Assembly: GCA_019425655.1 (NCBI GenBank)
Contig: NQWY01001503.1
Span: 1-21,765, forward strand
Direction of reading: 5' to 3'
From: Rhizophagus prolifer
Taxonomy: Eukaryota; Glomeromycota; Glomeromycetes; Glomerales; Glomeraceae
DNA length: 21,765 nt
The notes below the pieces were generated by a model. That model worked only from the letters and a program-made list of their open reading frames with translations. It was not told the DNA's origin and did no database searches. Positions 7,811-18,048 of the stretch are shown here, one piece after another (the stretch's first letter is position 1; the number at the start of each line of letters is the position of its first letter). The position numbers were made by a program, and so were the translations under genes.

Positions 7811-10800
7811 ATGGCCCAAGGACTTCGTTTCGACGGACGCACTGTTATTGTTACAGGAGCTGGGGGTGGTAAGTAAAAGAAATTTAATCGCGGAAAAAGA
7901 ATTTTCTTTTGAATCGAAAAAACTTTTGCAAAAAACGGTCCCTTAGAAGTTTCACAAGTGTATATAATGTATATTCCGTGTAACTTCAAAATTCGATCTC
8001 CAATCATTAAATTAGCAAGGTGACGCAGGAAATAGAATAACTCGTAACTCCTTTTTCATAAAGGTCTTGGTCGTGCATATGCTCTAGCCTTTGCATCTCG
8101 TGGCGCTAATGTTGTAGTTAACGACCTCGGCGTATCTCGAGGTGGAGATGGTTCATCATCTGCAGCCGCAGATAAAGTAGTTGAAGAAATTATTAAAGCT
8201 GGTGGTAAAGCAGTTGCCAATTATAATTCGGTTGAGGATGGTGATAAAATTGTTGAAACTGCTGTGAAAGCGTTTGGAAGAGTTGATATTGTAATTAATA
8301 ACGCTGGGTAAATAATAATTATTCACATTTGATTATTTATCCTAAATTTTTTAACGCTTAATTATTTTATTTTATAGTATCTTACGTGATAAATCATTCT
8401 CAAGAATGACCGATGTTGATTGGGATCTTATTCAAGCTGTACACGTTCGTGGCTCATATAAAGTAACAAAAGCAGCATGGGATGTTTTCCGAAAACAAAA
8501 GTTCGGTAGAATTATTAATACAGCATCAGCTGCTGGCATTTATGGAAATTTTGGACAGGCAAATTATAGTGCAGGTGAGTGCTTTTTATAGCTAAACTTG
8601 CTCTTGTAAGCTTCACTGAAACACTTGCTAAAGAAGGAGTGAAATCCAACATTCACGCAAATGTGATTGCTCCAATCGCAGCTTCTAGAATGACAGAAAC
8701 TATTATGCCACCAGATGTTCTTGCAGCTCTTAAACCTGATTATGTAGCACCTCTTGTCTTATACTTATGTCATGAATCTACTGAAGAAAATGGTAGTCTA
8801 TTCGAAGTCGGAGCTGGTTTCGTTGCCAAGCTCAGATGGGAACGATCTAAAGGTGCTGTTTTCAAGGCCGATGATACTTTCTTACCAGGTAGTGTGGCCG
8901 CAAAGTGGAATGAAATTACGGATTTTGCAAATCCTGATTTTCCTATTTCACCGGGTGATGCTGACTTTGTCGGATTACTTGAAAAGGCAAAATCTCTACC
9001 TTCTAATCCAAAATCCGATGATCTTAGATTTGATGGCAAAGTTGCTATTGTAACAGGAGCTGGTGGTGGGTTAGGTCGCGCATACGCTTTGTTATTGGGA
9101 AAATTGGGAGCTTCTGTTGTTGTTAATGACCTTGGAGTAAGTGCTCATGGTCAAGGAGCTACTTCAAGTGCAGCTGATAAAGTTGTTGAGGAAATTAAAC
9201 AAGCTGGTGGTAAAGCTGTTGCAAACTATGATTCCGTTGAAAACGGGGATAAGGTCGTTGATACTGCTATAAAAGCTTTTGGGCGTGTCGACATTATTGT
9301 AAATAATGCTGGTATATTGAGAGATAAATCTTTTGCCAGAATGACGGATCAAGATTGGGATTTAGTACAAAAAGTTCATTTGCGAGGAACGTATAAGGTT
9401 ACCAAAGCAGCTTGGCCTTATCTTACAAAACAAAAATATGGACGTATAATCAACACTGCATCTCTGCATCTTCTGTCGGTTTATATGGTAACTTTGGACA
9501 AGCTAACTACAGCACAGGTTAGAAATCAGTTATTTTCAAATATCGAATAATAGAAATATATGCTTATTTTAAATTTTTATCTTTTTTTTGTTTATAATTA
9601 GCCAAACTCGGAATCTTAGGATTCAGCAATACTCTTGCTTTAGAGGGACGAAAAAGTAATATTCTTGTAAATACAATTGCACCAAACGCTGGTACTCGAA
9701 TGACTGCTACTATATGGCCACCAGATATGGTCGAGGCTTTTAAACCTGATTACGTTGCTCCATTTGTTGGATATCTCGCACATGAGGCATGTCCGTCAAC
9801 TGGCAATGTTTTTGAAGTGGGGGGTGGCTGGGCTGCTCAAGTTCGTTGGCAACGTGCTGGCGGAGTCGGTTTTCCCACATCTAAAGCCTTATCTCCAGAA
9901 GATGTTGCTTCGAAATGGGATGTAATAACCAATTTCGATGATGGCCGTGCCACTCATCCAACGACAACACAAGAAGCACTTCAACAATTCTTTGAAAATT
10001 TTGCTAATGCTCAGAAAGCTGAATCTGGAAAATCTAAATCCGGAAGTAGCGGTAGTATTGATGTAGAGGCTGCAAAAAAGCGAAAATTCGAGTCTAATGT
10101 GTTCGAATATAAAGAGAGAGATGTAGTTCTTTATGCTTTAGGGGTTGGTGCAACTCGCAAAGATTTACAATGGGTTTATGAAAATAACGAAAATTTCTCT
10201 GTTATACCAACATTTGGTGTCATCCCAGCAGTCAATTTAATGCATATTTTTCCAATGACTGAAATTCTTGGCGATTTCAATCCGGTATGTATAATTCTAA
10301 ATATCATTTGCTATTACATAATTATATTTAACAATAAGGTATTTTGTATTATAGATGATGCTTTTACACGGCGAACAATATCTTGAGCTTAAGAAGCCAA
10401 TTCCTACTTCAGGAAAATTAATATCAACACCACATGTTATTGATATCCTTGATAAAGGAAAAGGAGTGTCATTTATTTTTGGTGTAACTACCACAGACGA
10501 GAAAGGCGAGACTATATTTGAAAATCAGATAACTTTATTCATTCGTGGGATTGGAGGTTTTGGTGGCAAAAAGAGCGGTGAAGATCGTGGTGCCGCTACA
10601 GCTTCAAACACGCCACCAAAACGCGCCCCAGATGCTGTAGTACAAGAGAAAACAAATGAAAATCAAGCTGCCTTATATCGTTTAAGTGGTGATTATAACC
10701 CATTACATATTGATCCTAATATGTCCGCAATGGGAGGTTTTGATGTTCCGATTCTTCATGGAATGTGTACTTATGGTATTTCCGGAAAACATATTTTGTC

Positions 10801-11600
10801 TACATTTGGTAAAAGTGATCCAAATACTTTCAAGAGTATCAAAGGTCGACTAGCTGCACCCGTATTCCCTGGTGAGACACTCGAGACTCAAATGTGGAAG
10901 GTTAGCATTTTCATTTCTCAATTGAAGTATTACGGAAATTTATTAACTAATATGACAAATACTTGTTAATAAATCTTACATTATAAATAGGAGGGTAGCA
11001 AGGTAATTTTTCAAACTCGTGTAGTTGAACGCGATGTTGTTTGCATTGCATCAGCCGCAGTAGAATTAAGAGATTCAGCTGATTCGGGAGCTAGTTCTGG
11101 AACTTCTTCAACTGCTTCAAATGATAGTGTTTCTGTACCTGGATTCCAGGCGTCATCAGTATTTGAGCAGCTCAAAGCTGGGTTAAATTCTGCTTCTCCG
11201 GCAGAACGCCAGGCACAAGTAAAGAAGGTGTGTGTTCCAATTTAGGTAAAGGGATCCTTCCAAATAGATGTTACAAATGCAGAAGGCAAGAAACAATCAT
11301 GGTACATAGATTTTAAGACAGGAGATGGTGCAGTTGGTGCTGGGCCATCACCAAAGAAAGCTGACTCTATAATTGGAGTGAGTGATTCTGATTTCTTGGA
11401 GTTAGCAAGTGGCAAATTGAATGCACAGAAAGCATTTATGTCTGGCAAACTTAAGGTAAGTTTGATGATTTTTCTTTTCATAAATGAATAAATAAACACT
11501 TATATAATATTGATTTGATTAACAGATTAAAGGTAATATGGTGCTTGCTACAAAACTTGGAGATATTTTGGCCGGAGGAAAATTAAAAGCCAAATTGTAA
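7811..11600 (+). CDS. FOX2: Peroxisomal multifunctional enzyme type 2 (two SDR domains, hydratase-2, SCP2)
   Basis: Catalyses steps two and three of peroxisomal beta-oxidation: hydratase-2 and (3R)-hydroxyacyl-CoA dehydrogenase. Exons: 7811-7868, 8064-8307, 8378-8574, 8592-9517, 9602-10284, 10355-10900, 10991-11227, 11246-11455, 11526-11600; about 1055 residues if an 8-bp duplication is discounted. SDR1 has TGAGGGLG (15-22) and S151, Y164, K168. SDR2 has the same NAD motif near 321. Hydratase-2 carries [11 protein letters not shown] with D813, N815 and H818, then FDVPILHG. An SCP2 lipid-transfer domain ends in the PTS1 signal AKL. Oddities: a 17-nt intron inside the YxxxK of SDR1, an 18-nt intron before SCP2, and a perfect 8-bp duplication in SDR2 that shifts the frame so that translation would stop near 9548. 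Glomeromycotina lack type I fatty-acid synthase and depend on host lipids, so loss would be surprising unless another copy exists. Confidence 0.93.
8575..8591 (+). other. 17-nt putative intron in the SDR1 catalytic motif of MFE-2
   Basis: Sequence gtgagtgctttttatag, between AGTGCAG and CTAAACTTG. Unspliced, the frame reads A-G-E-C-F-L-stop. Removal gives [12 protein letters not shown], the expected Tyr-x-x-x-Lys motif without gap. The second SDR domain has an 84-nt intron (9518-9601) at the identical codon and phase ([12 protein letters not shown]). The donor GTGAGT and acceptor TTTTTATAG are both good, but there is no room for a usual branch site. Confidence 0.8.
9456..9471 (+). repeat. Perfect 8-bp tandem duplication in the MFE-2 second SDR domain
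   Basis: CTGCATCT occurs twice in direct succession (9456-9463, 9464-9471). With one copy the protein reads [19 protein letters not shown], the same length as [19 protein letters not shown] in SDR1. With two copies the frame shifts just at the catalytic serine loop and ends at a stop near 9548. No GT-AG pair removes it. Confidence 0.9.
11228..11245 (+). other. 18-nt putative intron before the SCP2 domain of MFE-2
   Basis: Sequence gtgtgtgttccaatttag, phase 0. Unspliced, the frame stops at its final TAG. Removal gives [13 protein letters not shown], which lines up without gap with human MFE-2 VVKKVNAVFEWHI. A 27-nt alternative (11219-11245, donor GTAAAG) would delete VKK and fits less well. 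Confidence 0.75.
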
Positions 11601-12085
11601 AAGTATAATAAATTATAATTTTATAATATTTTTTTAAAAAATTTGTGAATATTTTACTATATAGTTGATTGTTCTTTTATTTTAAATAAAATATTTATAT
11701 TTATCAGAAATGTAAGTTACTTATAGCCCCAATACAAAATTTAATACCATGTCGTTAGAATGTGATTATTGCGGAGGAAAATCACGTGATTATGGGACCT
11801 TGTTATCATAGTATTATGCTCCACCTAATTATTTTCTCGCTCGCATTAAATTACCAAAGCAGCACGTCGATCTAGGCTAGTTGTTACAAAGTGGACATAC
11901 TTTATTTGTCACATCCTTAATTTCTTAATGCCGTAATGCCGCCTTAATAATGATGAACTTGATTAATCACATGATCGTGGTATTAATTATCGGATCAAAT
12001 TTTTATTGGATAAAAATTGATGATCAAAAAATTTTTTTTTTGATCTGTTAGTCTGCTAATCAGTTATAACATTATAATAATTAAA
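11601..12085. promoter_or_regulatory. MFE-2 3' end and Utp12 promoter region
   Basis: 485 bp without a gene. AATAAA-type signals follow the MFE-2 stop. Towards Utp12 it holds ATCACGTGAT (11781-11790, a perfect palindrome with a CACGTG core) and ATCACATGAT (11966-11975), and a T-run near 12030. The motif is shared with the CSN4/UreD promoter. No RNA gene seen. Confidence 0.5.
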
Positions 12086-15000
12086 ATGGTAAAATCATAT
12101 CTTCGTTATGAACCTTGTAAAACGTTCGGCGTTATAACTAGTTCATTATCGAACGTTGTGTTTTCTGGAGATGATAAACTTGCTATCGCTCCAGCATTAG
12201 AAGACGTTGCTTTATGGGATTTGAAAAAGGGCATTCTAGTATGTATCAAACGGTTTTTTGCATTACAGTCTAGCAATAAAATTGTTTTTTGTATTAATTT
12301 GATATTCATATAGATTGGAAAATGGCATGATATTGATAACAAGTCAGAAGTTACAGCAATAGCAAAAAGTCCAAATAAAATAGATTATGCCGTTGGGTTG
12401 AGTATTTGTTTAGCATGATTTGAATTTTACTGAAATAATAACGAACTTTAACTATATAGATACGCAGATGGGTCAATTCGAATATGGAATATTGAGACAT
12501 CATCATCTTCAATCATATTTAACGGACATCGAGGAGCAGTTACTGCACTAACATTTGATATGACTGGAACAAGATTAGCATCAGGATCAAACGATACTGA
12601 TCTTATTATATGGGATATTGTTGGAGAAGTTGGTCTTTATAGGTAAAGACGAAAAGTATATATTTGTATTATAAATATTATCACAAATTGTCTGACTTGA
12701 CTCTTTTACATAGAATGCGTGGTCATAAGGATCAAATTACTTCAATTCGGTTCCTTTCGAGACCTTTATTGGGAGGTCATAAGTCTAATGATATGTCATC
12801 ATCATCCGGGTATCTTCTTTCGTCATCTAAAGATACCCTCTTAAAGTTATGGGACTTAAGTACTCAACATTGTATGGAAACAGTTGTAGCCCATCGTAGT
12901 GAAGTATGGGATTTTGATATATCAAAGGATGAAAAAATGTTAGTGACTGGGAATGAAGATACTGAATTTAAAGTTTGGACTATAGATCACGAAGTTCTAG
13001 CTAAAGGGCTAGAAATTGATGATTCAAATAAAGAAGATGAGAATGAGGTACTTCGTAATTTAGTTAGATATTTCTAGGCTGATTGTATTAACAATTTAAA
13101 ATAATAGATAAAGAAAACGATTCAATTTCTTGGAAGTGTTAAAAGACAAGGAAAAGATCGCGTTGTTACGATAAAATTTCATCCAGATGCCAGTTTGTTG
13201 GGAGTTCAAGGGCCCGGGAAATCCGTAGAAATTTATCGTATTCGTACACGTGAAGAAATTAAAAAGAAATTGACGCGACGAAAAAAACGTCAAAAGGAAA
13301 AGCAACATAAAGGCCAAGATGAAAATGATATCATGGAAGTTAATGTTGAAGAACAGCAAATTCGTGCAGAGGATTTAATTACACCTTATCAAATTATTCG
13401 AACTGATGGAAAAGTACGGTCTTTTGATTTTTCAATGATTGAAGATAAGAATGGTTCGATACGGGTAAGAAAGTTTTCTTATTGTATCTAGTAGAACATT
13501 ATCAGCGTTACTAACGGGTTTTAATAGGTTCTCACATCTTTGACGAATAATATGTTAGAAGTATATACTGTAAATCTTTCGGACAAAAAGATTAAGGATG
13601 TAATGATACCATCAAAATTATATTCAGTCGATCTTTCAGGTCACCGCAGTGATATTAGAACTTTATCGTTAAGTTCTGATGATAATTTATTGTGCTCAGC
13701 ATCGAAAGGTGAATATAATTAGTAAAAAAGAATTGAATATTTTGAATTACGTTTTTACATTTCATCATTATAGACACACTCAAGATTTGGAATGTGCAGA
13801 CCACTTCTTGCATTCAAACAATGGAATGTGGATATGCGTTATGTAGCGCGTTTTTGCAAGAAAATAGATACGTAAGTAATAATTTCCTTTGATACTTATA
13901 TACTGTCTTATTTATCAATTTTTTAACAATAATTTATAGGTCATTATCGGTACTAAATCTGGCCATCTTGAATTATTTGACATGGCTTCAGCGTCCTTAA
14001 TAGAATCAATTGAAGCGCATGATAAGGCTATATGGTCTTTACAAGTTAGGCCAGACAAAAAAGGATTAGTAACAGGAAGTGCTGATACGAATGTCAAATT
14101 TTGGGATTTTGACATTGTGGAAGAGAAACCACATGGCGAAGATGGGGTAGATTTACGATCTTAGCCTGTATTTAGACGTCTTACATTGGTTCATACTCGT
14201 ACGTTGAAAATGTCGGACGACATATTATCTGTCCGCTATAGTCCAAATCAAAAATTAATTGCTGTTGCATCGTTAGATGCAACTGTAAAAGTATTTTATA
14301 GCGACACTTTGAAATTTTTTCTGTCATTATATGGCCATAAGGTATACTATCAATTGTCTAGATTCCAATTATTCGTTTTACATTTACATATAACGAATTT
14401 TTCTGGATTTATAGTTGCCCGTATTGTCAATGGATATCTCGTCAGATAATAAATTAATAGTTACGGGATCCGCTGATAAAAATATTAAGATATGGGGTCT
14501 CGATTTTGGTGATTGTCATAAATCAATATTCGCCCATCAAGATAGTATTATGTTTGTGCAATTTGTTGTGAACACACATTATATTTTCACGGCAAGCAAA
14601 GATAAGTTGGTTAAATATTGGGATGGTGACAAGGTATATACATAATATATGATGTTGATATGGCTTAAATATTAATTAGCATTTCTTTTAGTTTGAAAAT
14701 ATAATGAAACTTGAAGGACATCATGGAGAAGTATGGGCTTTAGCGATTAGCAAGCGTGGGAACTTTTTAATTTCCGGATCTCATGATAAATCCATAAGGG
14801 TCTGGGATCAAGCAGATGAGCCGGTATATTAATATTACATATTAACGACATTTTTGAAGTTGTTAAAGTTTTTCTTTCGCTATTATAACTAATGATATTA
14901 TTCAGCTTTTTTTAGAAGAAGAACGTGAGAAAGAATTAGAGGAATTATATGAGTCTACTTTAACCACCTCGATGGAAAAAACCAGTCTTGAAGATAATAC

Positions 15001-15799
15001 TGTAGAAGTGTCATCAGCTGGTAAACAAACTATGGAAACTCTAAAAGCCGGTGAGAGAATAATGGAAGCATTGGATATTGCTGATGAAAATGCAGCCTCT
15101 TGGGCAACATATAATGAAGTAAGTAATGACTCTGATTTTTGTTTGTAATTTTAGCTTAAAGAACGGGGTAAAGATCCTGGTCCACCACCAAAATCTAATT
15201 CTATATTGGTAGCTCTAGGAAATCTCACTGGAGATCAGTATGTTTTGAGAATTATTGAGAAAGTGAAATCAACAGAGCTAGAAGAAGCTTTGTTAGTTTT
15301 ACCATTCACTAAGGTTATATCGTTATTACGGTATTTAGACGTTTGGGCTAAGAAAGTATGTTCTTTTCTTTGATAATAAATAGATTAACTTTTAAGTCCA
15401 AATTAACGATTCATTCCTTGTAATAGGAAATAAATATTACATTGACATGTCGGATATTATTTTATCTTCTTAAAGTCCATCATGATCAAATTGTAGCGAA
15501 TCGACTAATGAGACCTAGGCTAGACTCTCTAAGAATACATATAAGGACTGCATTAAAACATCAAAAAGTACATAATTTTCTTTATTTTTATATTAAAGAT
15601 CTTGGTTTAACGCGATTAACTTTTATTTTCTTATTAGGATTTTCTTGGATATAATTTAGCGGCATTAAAATATATCAAACGAGATTGGGAAGCTAAAAAC
15701 ACTGCAGAATTTTTCGACCCATCATTAGATAATGAATTAGACGATGGCTCTTCCAAAAAAAGGAAAACTTCAATCTGTAATTATCTACTCATTTTTTAA
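12086..15799 (+). CDS. UTP12: U3 snoRNP WD40 protein Utp12 (Dip2/WDR3)
   Basis: Nucleolar component of the UtpB module of the small-subunit processome, needed for 18S rRNA maturation. Fifteen exons: 12086-12238, 12314-12396, 12460-12642, 12714-13047, 13108-13464, 13528-13708, 13774-13871, 13940-14146, 14165-14341, 14415-14633, 14692-14823, 14906-15118, 15155-15355, 15427-15567, 15638-15799. This gives 946 residues; human WDR3 and yeast Dip2 have 943. The start MVKSYLRYE matches yeast MVKSYQRFE. Two blocks of WD repeats ([51 protein letters not shown]) flank a basic insert ([13 protein letters not shown]). The C-terminal helical Utp12 domain begins with [15 protein letters not shown] and ends in a basic tail (SSKKRKTSI). 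Two introns are very short, 18 and 36 nt. An optional extra 3' intron from GTAATT at 15778 would change only the last residues. Confidence 0.95.
14147..14164 (+). other. 18-nt putative intron in Utp12
   Basis: Sequence gtagatttacgatcttag, phase 0, after GEDG. Unspliced, the frame stops at the terminal TAG and the second half of a 946-residue essential protein would be lost. Both flanks lie in one frame and continue the family alignment ([12 protein letters not shown], then [27 protein letters not shown]). No other GT-AG pair in the correct phase spares the conserved VKFWDF repeat. Confidence 0.75.
15119..15154 (+). other. 36-nt intron in Utp12
   Basis: GTAAGT donor, TTGTAATTTTAG acceptor, phase 0, between ATYNE and LKERGKDPG. 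The unspliced frame stops inside at TAA. Both splice sites are strong, so splicing is likely despite the length. Confidence 0.85.
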
Positions 15800-15931
15800 T
15801 GATATACAATATAATAAAATATGTCTGTCAAATTAGATCAAATTAGCAGAACTTCGTAACGAAAATTATTAAACTGATGACGCATGATTATTTATCTCAT
15901 TTATTCCATGAATTTACAATTATGAAACTAC

Positions 15932-17476
15932 TTATCTTAATTCCGCAGAAAGTAAAATAGGATTTTCCAGAAGATTTTTCCACTCCTGAGAAAATCTAGC
16001 TACGGTAGCTCCATCTATTACACGGTGATCTGCACTAAAACTTACAGTTATGATATGCTTTCCGACTACTTTTTCGACTAATTGTCCTGTAACTTCATCC
16101 TTAACATCTTCAAAACGTGGCACTTTTTGAATTTTACCGATTGCTGCAATACATACTTCTGAAGAAACGACAACAGGAGAAAGAAAAGTTCCTCCAATGT
16201 TTCCAATATTTGATAAAGTTATAGTTCCTTCTTGAAAATCATTTGGAGGAATTGCATTCTTTTTTCCTGCGTCTTGTAATCTCTGTATATCACTTGCAAT
16301 TTCAAAAATAGATTTTGCTTGTACATTTTTTATATTTGGTACTATAAGACCTCCGGGTGTATCCATTGCAATACCAATATTATGTGATCTATGGAATTTT
16401 AATTTTGCCATATTTGCGTCATCACCATCGACAACACAAGCATTAAGAATTGGAAATTGTTTTAATGCAACAGAAAATGATTTAATGAAAATTGGCATAA
16501 AGGATATTTTGTTGAAGGAAAATTGATCATTTTTAGCAATATAATCATTAATTAAATTGCGAGAAGCGATTAAATTATCTAATACGTATTCATCCGAATA
16601 TCCAAAATGCGGGATTTTTAATGAACGTGACATTGCCTTAAACATTGATTTTTGAATAATTGACAATGGAATGAGCTTATCTTCGGTAACTTCAATATGA
16701 GGAATTGTTTTTGCAATTATTTTGTAAAAATTGATAATACTACGTTAATAAAGAGTATATTTCACCATATCACGTACGTAAATGAATTAAAACATAATTA
16801 CTTTCTTTCGAAGGCTGAGCTTGAGCTTCCTTTCCTGTCGCTACGTAGTTCAAAACATCTTCTTTTGTTATGCGCCCATTTTTTCCAGTTCCTTTTATGT
16901 TGTTAATATCAATATTATGCTCACGCGCAACACGTCTAACAGCTGGAGTTGCCAAAGTGAAAGTTTTTCCACCACTAATTAAAGGTTCAGTTATATTGAT
17001 TGATTCAACTTGCGCTGGTGATGATGGTGGGGAAACTTCTGAATTGATTACACTTGACTCCGGCTCACTAGAACTATCAGTTTCTATGTCAACAATTGGA
17101 TTCCCAACTTTTGCCATATCACCAACTTTATAATGTAACTTCTTGATGATGCCCGTGTAACGTGATGTGATTTCCACTGAAGCCTTATCCGATTGAACTT
17201 CACAAATTTTGTCAAATTCTGAAATACTATCACCTGGTTGAATAAACCTGATAAAAAAAAAAATCAGTAAACTAGAAAAATAATACCGATTTTTAATGAA
17301 TATACCAACCATTGAACTACTTCACATTCCGTTATACCTTCACCGATATCCGCCAATAGGAAAGGAACCACTGCGTTATTTGGACATGAAGAGTGAAGAT
17401 CACGAACATAATAAGTTGGATTGAAATTTTTTAAATACGAGTAGTTAAGTTTTGTTGATAAGGAAGATAAGCGTGA
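15932..17476 (-). CDS. DBT: Dihydrolipoamide acyltransferase E2 of branched-chain 2-oxoacid dehydrogenase; first exon not found
   Basis: Mitochondrial E2 core that moves branched acyl groups from lipoate to CoA in Leu, Ile and Val breakdown. Exons on the minus strand: 17476-17310, 17247-16802 and 16689-15932 (introns 62 and 112 nt), giving 456 residues. Order: a Ser/Arg/Lys-rich leader resembling a transit peptide (SRLSSLSTKLNYSYLKNF); a lipoyl domain from LLADIGEGITECEVVQWF with the lipoylated Lys in SDKA; an E3-binding domain (TPAVRRVAREHNIDINNIKG...GRITKEDVL); and the catalytic domain with IPHFGYSDE, FPILNA, SHNIGIAMDTPGGLIVPN, TLSNIGNIGGTF and HRVIDG (HxxxDG). IPHFGY and MDTPGGLIVPN favour the branched-chain enzyme over pyruvate or 2-oxoglutarate E2. 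The start lies upstream. A good acceptor precedes 17476 and a GTAAGT donor lies at 17542, but that frame has no ATG back to its stop, so a further exon or non-AUG start is needed. Confidence 0.92.
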
Positions 17477-18048
17477 CTAGTTAAATATGAATCAGAAGAA
17501 TTAATTAAGTATAAAAAAAAAATGATATAATAAACTACTTACTTTTATGATAATCGAATTACATTTCGTTCTATTATTATTAACAAGCCTATGTGAAAAG
17601 TATTGGAAATTCTGGTTCAGCTAATTTGGATAAGAAATAATTACTTGTAAATTGAGTCTTAAAATGCAAAATTGCCCTATTTCTCGTGTTAAAATAGTTG
17701 GCTTTATCACGTGTAAAATGTGGAAACACACCCTGATCACATTGAACCTTCGTAGTAACATCGTAAGGATACGAAACAAAGCTAAACTCTGTACTTAACA
17801 AAGTTCGTTCTTCGTACGTTTTTATATGTGTCACGCGTATGGTGATCTGCATTAGGTAATAATTCATATTCTACAAATTTGGATAAATGGATGTATGTTT
17901 CTGTGCATATAAATAGGAAATTAATTAACGTACAGATAAAGAAAAAACATCGGAATTATTTGTAAGTTTTCTTTATATAAAGTATGTTTCTTGTTCATTT
18001 TAAATATCAATTTTTCGGTTATTCATTTTTAAATATCAATTTTAACCA
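17477..18048. promoter_or_regulatory. 5' region of E2 and divergent promoter with the NT-C2 gene
   Basis: Contains the likely 66-nt first intron of E2 (17477-17542) and the promoters of two divergent genes. A 92-codon minus-strand frame at 17589-17867 (from ATG 17867) has no recognisable motif; it could hold the missing E2 start or be chance. ATCACGTGTA at 17706-17715 resembles the palindromes in the CSN4/UreD and Utp12 promoters. Confidence 0.4.

Noticed and set aside
7720-8007. 95-codon minus-strand frame over the MFE-2 start and first intron
   Set aside because: Opposite to a certain gene and partly in its 195-nt intron; no motif.
8770-9039. Minus-strand frame inside MFE-2
   Set aside because: Shadow of the SDR coding sequence.
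9456-9471. Treating the 8-bp duplication as another micro-intron
   Set aside because: It has no GT donor or AG acceptor and is a perfect repeat, unlike the intron candidates.
14162-14164. Programmed stop-codon readthrough in Utp12
   Set aside because: The stop is exactly the 3' end of a GT-AG unit whose removal keeps the frame, and the same layout recurs in MFE-2, so splicing explains it better.
17589-17867. 92-codon minus-strand frame between E2 and the NT-C2 gene
   Set aside because: No recognisable motif; kept only as a possible 5' exon of E2, not as a separate gene.
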